Under the pieces are notes generated by a model. It was not told the origin of the DNA. It searched no databases and saw only the letters and a list, made by a program, of their open reading frames with translations. This document shows positions 30,722 through 64,000 of a stretch of 64,000 nucleotides of DNA, piece by piece. Source of the DNA: Sceloporus undulatus (taxonomy: Eukaryota > Chordata > Lepidosauria > Squamata > Phrynosomatidae); the NCBI RefSeq assembly GCF_019175285.1, contig NC_056529.1, forward strand, positions 14,320,533-14,384,532. The letters run 5' to 3'. Numbering within the stretch: the stretch's first letter is position 1; every line of letters begins with the position of its first letter. A program made the translations under genes and the position numbers.

Positions 30722-30722
30722 C
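30651..30722. repeat. (ATT)n microsatellite
   Basis: About 24 perfect ATT units at the end of the SINE-derived array. Confidence 0.95.
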
Positions 30723-30819
30723 TTTATTATATTTGTTTACATAAAATAAACATCTCTCTCTCTCTCTCTGTTTCTACGATGAAGGCAGAAGGATTGGCCT
30801 CAGGCTGAGGGCGCCTGAC

Positions 30820-59136
<28,317 letters not shown>

Positions 59137-59423
59137 TTTTCCTATCTGAAAATGTGACTGTTCTTCTTCTGTGTGCAATGATCTCATGCTACAAGAACAA
59201 GTTGGACAGTGACTCCTCAGATCTTGTCCGGAGTCTCAAGACTGTTGAAAATGTTGATTAGCAACACATTTTAGTTTTTCTTTTCCAGCTCGCCACGGAA
59301 CAGATCATGAAGACTGATAACTGCAAAAAAGGAGGGTGTTGGGAGGGGGGAGGAAGAAGCTGCTCATCCGATAAGTCATATGCTACAACAGGGTTGTTTA
59401 GGATATAAAAAGCTTGAATGTAC

Positions 59424-59429
59424 AATAAA
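59424..59429 (+). terminator. TENT4B: Proximal AATAAA in the TENT4B 3' UTR
   Basis: AATAAA 288 bases after the stop; the flanking context is only moderate. Confidence 0.35.
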
Positions 59430-61052
59430 TATCTCCCATCAGCTTCTGTGCTGAAATGTAGGGGTAGTATTCAGTGTGTTTAAGGGGTTGGCAATGAACT
59501 ACAAAGAGAAAAATTGGGGAGGGAAATATTTTGAGGGAAACCCAAAGCTCAAACCAGAAAGACTAAATTTGCGCATGATAAATTTTTAATTATTTTTGCA
59601 TATATTTGCCATTTTATTGTGTATCTATAGATGACCGTATAGGAGAATTGACATTTGTAATTGTGGATTTGTTAAGACTTTTTACATAACATTACTGTTT
59701 AAATTGTAGAAACACCTCTCCCCCCCCCCCCCCAACTCAGGATTATTATTTTTTTAATCTGAATTGTCAGCTACTCATCCAACAAAAACATAGGCTAGGA
59801 ATTGTGGTGGTTTTTTTTCCTTTTAGCCTTGAAATAATTTAATAGCACATTTAATTTTCTGCACAAGTTGCTTCTTTGGAGGGGGGAAAACAGTTTTGTT
59901 TGTAAAGTGTGCAAATGCATCCTGTGTCAACTCTAATCTTGTAATCCCCTTTTTGGAGAGAAAAAATGGGCTGTTCACCTTGTTTTTAAAGTGCCATCAT
60001 CTTAGCCAATTATTCCAGCTTAATTTTTATCAGGTTTTCTTTTTAAAACAAGAAAACCTGCTACTTAACTGCAGGAGCAAACGTAGCTGTGTTCAAAGAA
60101 CCAACTGACGTTTGGTTATATGCAAATTTTGCAATTTGCTCTAAACCATCCTTCCCGAAATGAATAAACTCCCATGTGTATTGGATAGGAATTCCTATCA
60201 TCCTTACCCAGCATGGGCAATGCTAATGGGTGTTACAGGCCAACACATCTACAAGAAACCAGGTTAAGAGAACGGCTGTAAATCCTATGCCTTTTTATGT
60301 GTGCCTTCATCCTTATCTCTATTTTTTCTCCCTTTTCTTGCAACGCTGTGTCTTCTTTCCTTCTTTAAAAAAGTAAGGAGAAATAGAACAATTAAAGACG
60401 GTTGACAGCTTTTTTTTTTAACCCAGGTGTTATTTCATTCCCTTTAAGATATTTTTTTTTTAATCTACCCTTCAACAGAATTAAACAGTCTTCAAATAAT
60501 GGAAATAATTTTGTATTTGCTGTCTGTAAAGAGGCGAAACCTTTCATATCCATACGTTTCTTCATTTAGTTCTCCCATTCACCCAAGTCTCTTGCAGGGG
60601 GGAGTTTGAACATTTCCTCACTCAGTCCAGTGCTGTGGATTTTTAAGACTGGAGAAAAAGTTCTTGCTACAAATGCAAAATGGAATGTGTAGAGTTGTAG
60701 TCACTTGCATCGTTTTGCAAATATATATATACAGATATAGATATATATATTTGGAGCACTTTAATTGATAGAATGTAAAGTGACATTACTGTAACATTTT
60801 TCTTTGAAGAGGAAAGTGTGTGTGTGCATGTGTGCGCGTTTGTTCTCTATGTAAGAATGTGTTTGGGGAGTTCAGTCCGGAGAATGATGATGATGATGAT
60901 GATCCTTTCTTTGAGGAGTAATAATAGCTTTTAGATGTTTCTTTTTTAAAAAAATTGCAGACCAACTTGACCTTTAATGAGCACTGATCAAGTGCAAAAG
61001 CTTTTAAAGTAAAATAATGCAACACGACCAAAAACTGTCATGAATGAAAACC

Positions 61053-61058
61053 AATAAA
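61053..61058 (+). terminator. TENT4B: Middle AATAAA in the TENT4B 3' UTR
   Basis: ccaataaaacac, followed by T-rich sequence. Confidence 0.45.
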
Positions 61059-61982
61059 ACACTAGATACTAAAGCATTTTGATTTCTTAAAGAAGGGAGG
61101 AAAGAATGAATCTTAGCCACCATAATGCTTAAGAACACTAAACTTAAGGGGGGGGGGAGACGTTAACTTGACAATAGTGTTAAATTTAGATACACGTTTC
61201 ATTCGATTTTTTTAATCAACCATTTTTTTTGTTAACTAGGCTGTCACATTATGCATTATCAAAGTATTTATTTTTGAGTTTAAATATGTTTTATAACTGT
61301 GTAGGACTACCTTCACTGCTTTGGGAACAAATTCTAAATTATATTAATCCAGTATTACTAGCTGCTGTTATTGAATGCTGTTACAAATGTGTAATACACC
61401 AATCTGTATTACTTATCCACACTGAAGGCTCCTTTTATTTAATGTTCTTTTCTCCAAATAATCACCCTCTTTGTTGGAAACAAATGTTCTGTCGGGATGC
61501 AGAGACTGGTGTTCCAATGAGTATCTGATTATTTTAATGCGGTGGTAGCGGGAAGATAATCTTGATTCCATTGGGAATCTTAGGTTTGCCTCAATTTATG
61601 GTTTTCATAAATTTTAATGGAAAAATAACTTTTCCTGGACTGCTCAAGTTTCTTTTTGTAAACAGTTATCGTTCTAACAGAAGAAGCTGAAGACAAAGCA
61701 TGAAGGAAAAACTGAGGTATTTACTTTGCCTCGAATAACCAGCATTGTATTCATGAAACACTGTATATCTAGCAAATCTTTATTTAAACCGAACAGTTGA
61801 ACTGTTCCTATTTTTCTTTCAACCTGAAGTAAAAAAACAAAAACTTTCGAGACCTTTTAAGTTTTGCCTTCTCATTTATCTTGTACATTTCATCTCTGTA
61901 TTCAACTTAAGTCCAATCTTTTTTTTGATTTTCAATACTTTTTTTGTGAAAATTTTGTGAAATATCTATATATCTATATATA

Positions 61983-61988
61983 AATAAA
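61983..61988 (+). terminator. TENT4B: Distal AATAAA in the TENT4B 3' UTR
   Basis: tataaataaatgtttcaacacaacagtgtttatc: hexamer, then CA and a GTGTTT downstream element, a good cleavage context. Confidence 0.6.
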
Positions 61989-62005
61989 TGTTTCAACACA
62001 ACAGT

Positions 62006-63418
62006 GTTTATCATTCATGACATCTATTTTTATTTAAGAGCATGCGATTCCCCATCCCACCTTTTTGTTTTACTAACCAATTCCACATGTCCAGACTATC
62101 ACATAATACTGGTGCTAAGGCTGGAGTAAGGGAAATGTAATAAATAAAGGATGGGGAACTTTTGACACTCCACATATTACAGCCTGTGACTCGCTGAGTC
62201 CTTGACTATTGGTCTTCAGTGTAACTTGAAGTCCAAAACATCTAGAGGCCAGTGTTGGCCCATTTCTGCTACACATCAGTTCCAGGAGCCTGTAGTTAAG
62301 TAGTAGTTAGCCCATTCTTCAAGGGTTGAGAAATATGGTGAGATTCGGAAACATGGGTTGTAAACCTACTCTTCCAAACTGTTGCAGAAAGATTCTGCAT
62401 GTATAAAAAGGTCTCTCTCAAGCATGGCTGTTTCTTTGAAAACTCTCAAGCATGTTTCTCTGTGGCGTACCTTCCTGGTTAAAGAGATAACTATTTCTCT
62501 CCCTAGGAGCAGTGTGTTTGCAAATGGTGATAAACAGAAGCTTCTACACATTCTGTTGACACCGTGTTTACCGCCAGGTTTCATCTACGTAGCACAGACA
62601 TTCGGAGTTGTTTTGCTGAATCATTACTTGGGCTCCTGCTTGCTAGAGCCCTTTGCTTTCAGTTATTAAGCCTATTTTGGTAGATAATGTGGACTCCTCA
62701 CTTCAGGGACATTATGCATACTTTAGACTTTGTCTCAGACCCACCACCTTCATAGGCATTCAGAGGCCTTCTTGATGGCTGCTCCCAAACTGGAGATACT
62801 TCCTCTAAAGGGCTAGGCTAGCCCCCATTTCTGTTCTCCATCTGCTGGCTTTTGAACTGGGTTGATGCAAATGACTGCACATCATCTCTTCATGGGTTGT
62901 GTTTTAAATCCTCTTCATTTAGTGCTGTTTTTTAAAATGATGACTGACTTGTTTCTAATATTGATTTCCGTTGTATTCTGCTTTAATCTATGTTGGAAGC
63001 CATCTTGGATTCTATGTCCAAGACGGGTAGGATACAAATAAAGATTTTTTTAAAAAAAATTATTATGTCTGTGGTGCCAACAACTGACTTGTGAGCTGGA
63101 GAAGAAGCAAAAGCAATAGCAAGTACATTTCTATACCGCTTATCAGTGAACTAGCACTCCCTATTTTACAATGTGTAAGCCAATTGCCCACAACAAGTAA
63201 GAGTTTCTCATTCCCAAGAAAGCAATACAACAGTCTGTGTCTCTCCTAGACTATGAGGCTGAAATAAAGTTTTGGGTAACCATAAATGGGATTTTGTTTG
63301 GGGGTAGTCTGAGGACACAGTTGTAATGTTGGTACCCAGAACAAATTCCTGAGCTCAGAATTTAACTCTAGGTCCCATGTCTTTTGTACAAGGCACCAAC
63401 TTATGGTTCTGATAAAAG
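62006..63418. repeat. Intergenic DNA past TENT4B
   Basis: A sense copy of the unclassified reptile repeat at 62,930-63,060 (tttaatctatgttggaagccatcttggattc...gggtaggatacaaataaag). The remainder is anonymous; the short open frames look like chance. Confidence 0.45.
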
Positions 63419-63800
63419 CAAAGAATCCTAGAGTTGGAAGAGACCTCAAGGGCCATCCAGTCTAACCCTATCCTGCCATGCAGGAAATCTCAGTCAAAGC
63501 ATCCCTGACAGATGGCCATCCAGCCTCTGCTTAAAGACTTCCAAAGGAGGAGATTCCACTACACTCCAAGGGAGTTGTTCCACTGTCAACAGCCCTTACT
63601 GTCAGGAAGTTCCTTCTAATGTTGAAGTGGAATCTCTTCCTGTAGTTTGCATCCATTGTTCTGTGTCCTAATCTCTGGAGCAGCAGAAAACAAGCTTGCT
63701 CCATCCTCAACATGACATCCCTTTGAATATTTAAACAGGACAATCATATCACCTCTTAACCTACTCTTCTCTAGGCTAAACATACCCAGCTCCTCATAAG
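63419..63800 (-). mobile_element. CR1 LINE 3' end
   Basis: aaagaatcctagagttggaagagacctcaagggccatccagtctaac...ccatgcaggaaatc, then antisense ORF2 end (RRNFLTVRAV). The same subfamily as at 2,767. Confidence 0.88.
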
Positions 63801-63949
63801 GCTAATTCTGCATCTCTGAACTTGGTCCCAAATTGCTGTAAAGGAGCTCAAATTTAATTTCCAAGTTAAGATGTAAAAGGGAGAAATGAGATAGAATAGT
63901 CCCTGTAGATCAGCAGCTGTAGTTCATAGAACTTGCCTTTACAGCTATA

Positions 63950-64000
63950 ATGTTGCTGTTATGTGCCTTCGAGATGTCCTATAGTGACGTTATACTCGGG
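63950..64000 (-). repeat. Sauria-type SINE, cut by the window edge
   Basis: atgttgctgttatgtgccttcgagatgtcctatagtgacg: the tail end of an antisense copy running off the window. Confidence 0.6.

Larger units (their letters stand above)
59137..62005 (+). other. TENT4B: TENT4B 3' UTR
   Basis: AT-rich sequence with T runs, an ATATATACAGATATAG run near 60,721, (GAT)n at 60,886-60,902, a small degraded repeat at 60,185-60,255, and three spaced AATAAA hexamers. The length of about 2.9 kb with several poly(A) sites is typical for this gene. Confidence 0.7.

Overview
The window is vertebrate nuclear DNA, almost certainly from a squamate reptile and probably an iguanian-type lizard. The evidence is two intron-rich genes whose exons read as close relatives of human genes, set in DNA crowded with tRNA-derived SINEs that have a Bov-B-like tail (Sauria type), CR1, L1 and Bov-B/RTE LINE remnants, and short palindromic DNA elements. 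No bacterial, plasmid or phage features are present. The species call rests on repeat content and is an inference.

Layout: positions 1 to about 1,260 look like the 3' untranslated end of an upstream + strand gene. By human synteny (CNEP1R1-HEATR3-TENT4B) this would be CNEP1R1, but no CNEP1R1 codons lie in the window. HEATR3 runs on the + strand from the ATG at 5,184 to the stop at 24,232. I placed all 15 coding exons: the reading frame closes exactly, giving 674 residues. An intergenic stretch of about 7 kb (24.4-31.5 kb) holds MITEs, SINEs, a Bov-B fragment and a composite tandem SINE-derived array that abuts a strong CpG island. TENT4B (PAPD5) runs on the + strand from the ATG at 31,518 to the stop at 59,136. 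I placed 12 coding exons: the frame closes exactly, giving 741 residues, and a 13.2-kb first intron begins with about 530 bp of nearly pure pyrimidine. A long 3' UTR with three AATAAA signals follows, and 62.0-64.0 kb is intergenic.

The two genes work in different pathways. HEATR3 (symportin) brings ribosomal proteins uL18 and uL5 to the nucleus for 5S RNP assembly. TENT4B is a non-canonical poly(A) polymerase that adds mixed or oligo(A) tails to nuclear RNAs and mRNAs. Their adjacency is conserved synteny, not an operon.

The most striking structures are these. HEATR3 promoter and exon 1 lie between two mirror-image arrays of about 115-bp MITE-arm units, symmetric about position ~5,225. HEATR3 intron 6 has a GC-AG splice site. 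TENT4B starts with an N-terminus that resembles its paralogue TENT4A. A 5S-rRNA-derived SINE lies in TENT4B intron 1. Several palindromic elements, nested insertions and one young CpG-rich pogo-like MITE are also present. All coordinates come from reading the sequence by eye; repeat boundaries are approximate, while exon boundaries were checked by frame and splice dinucleotide.
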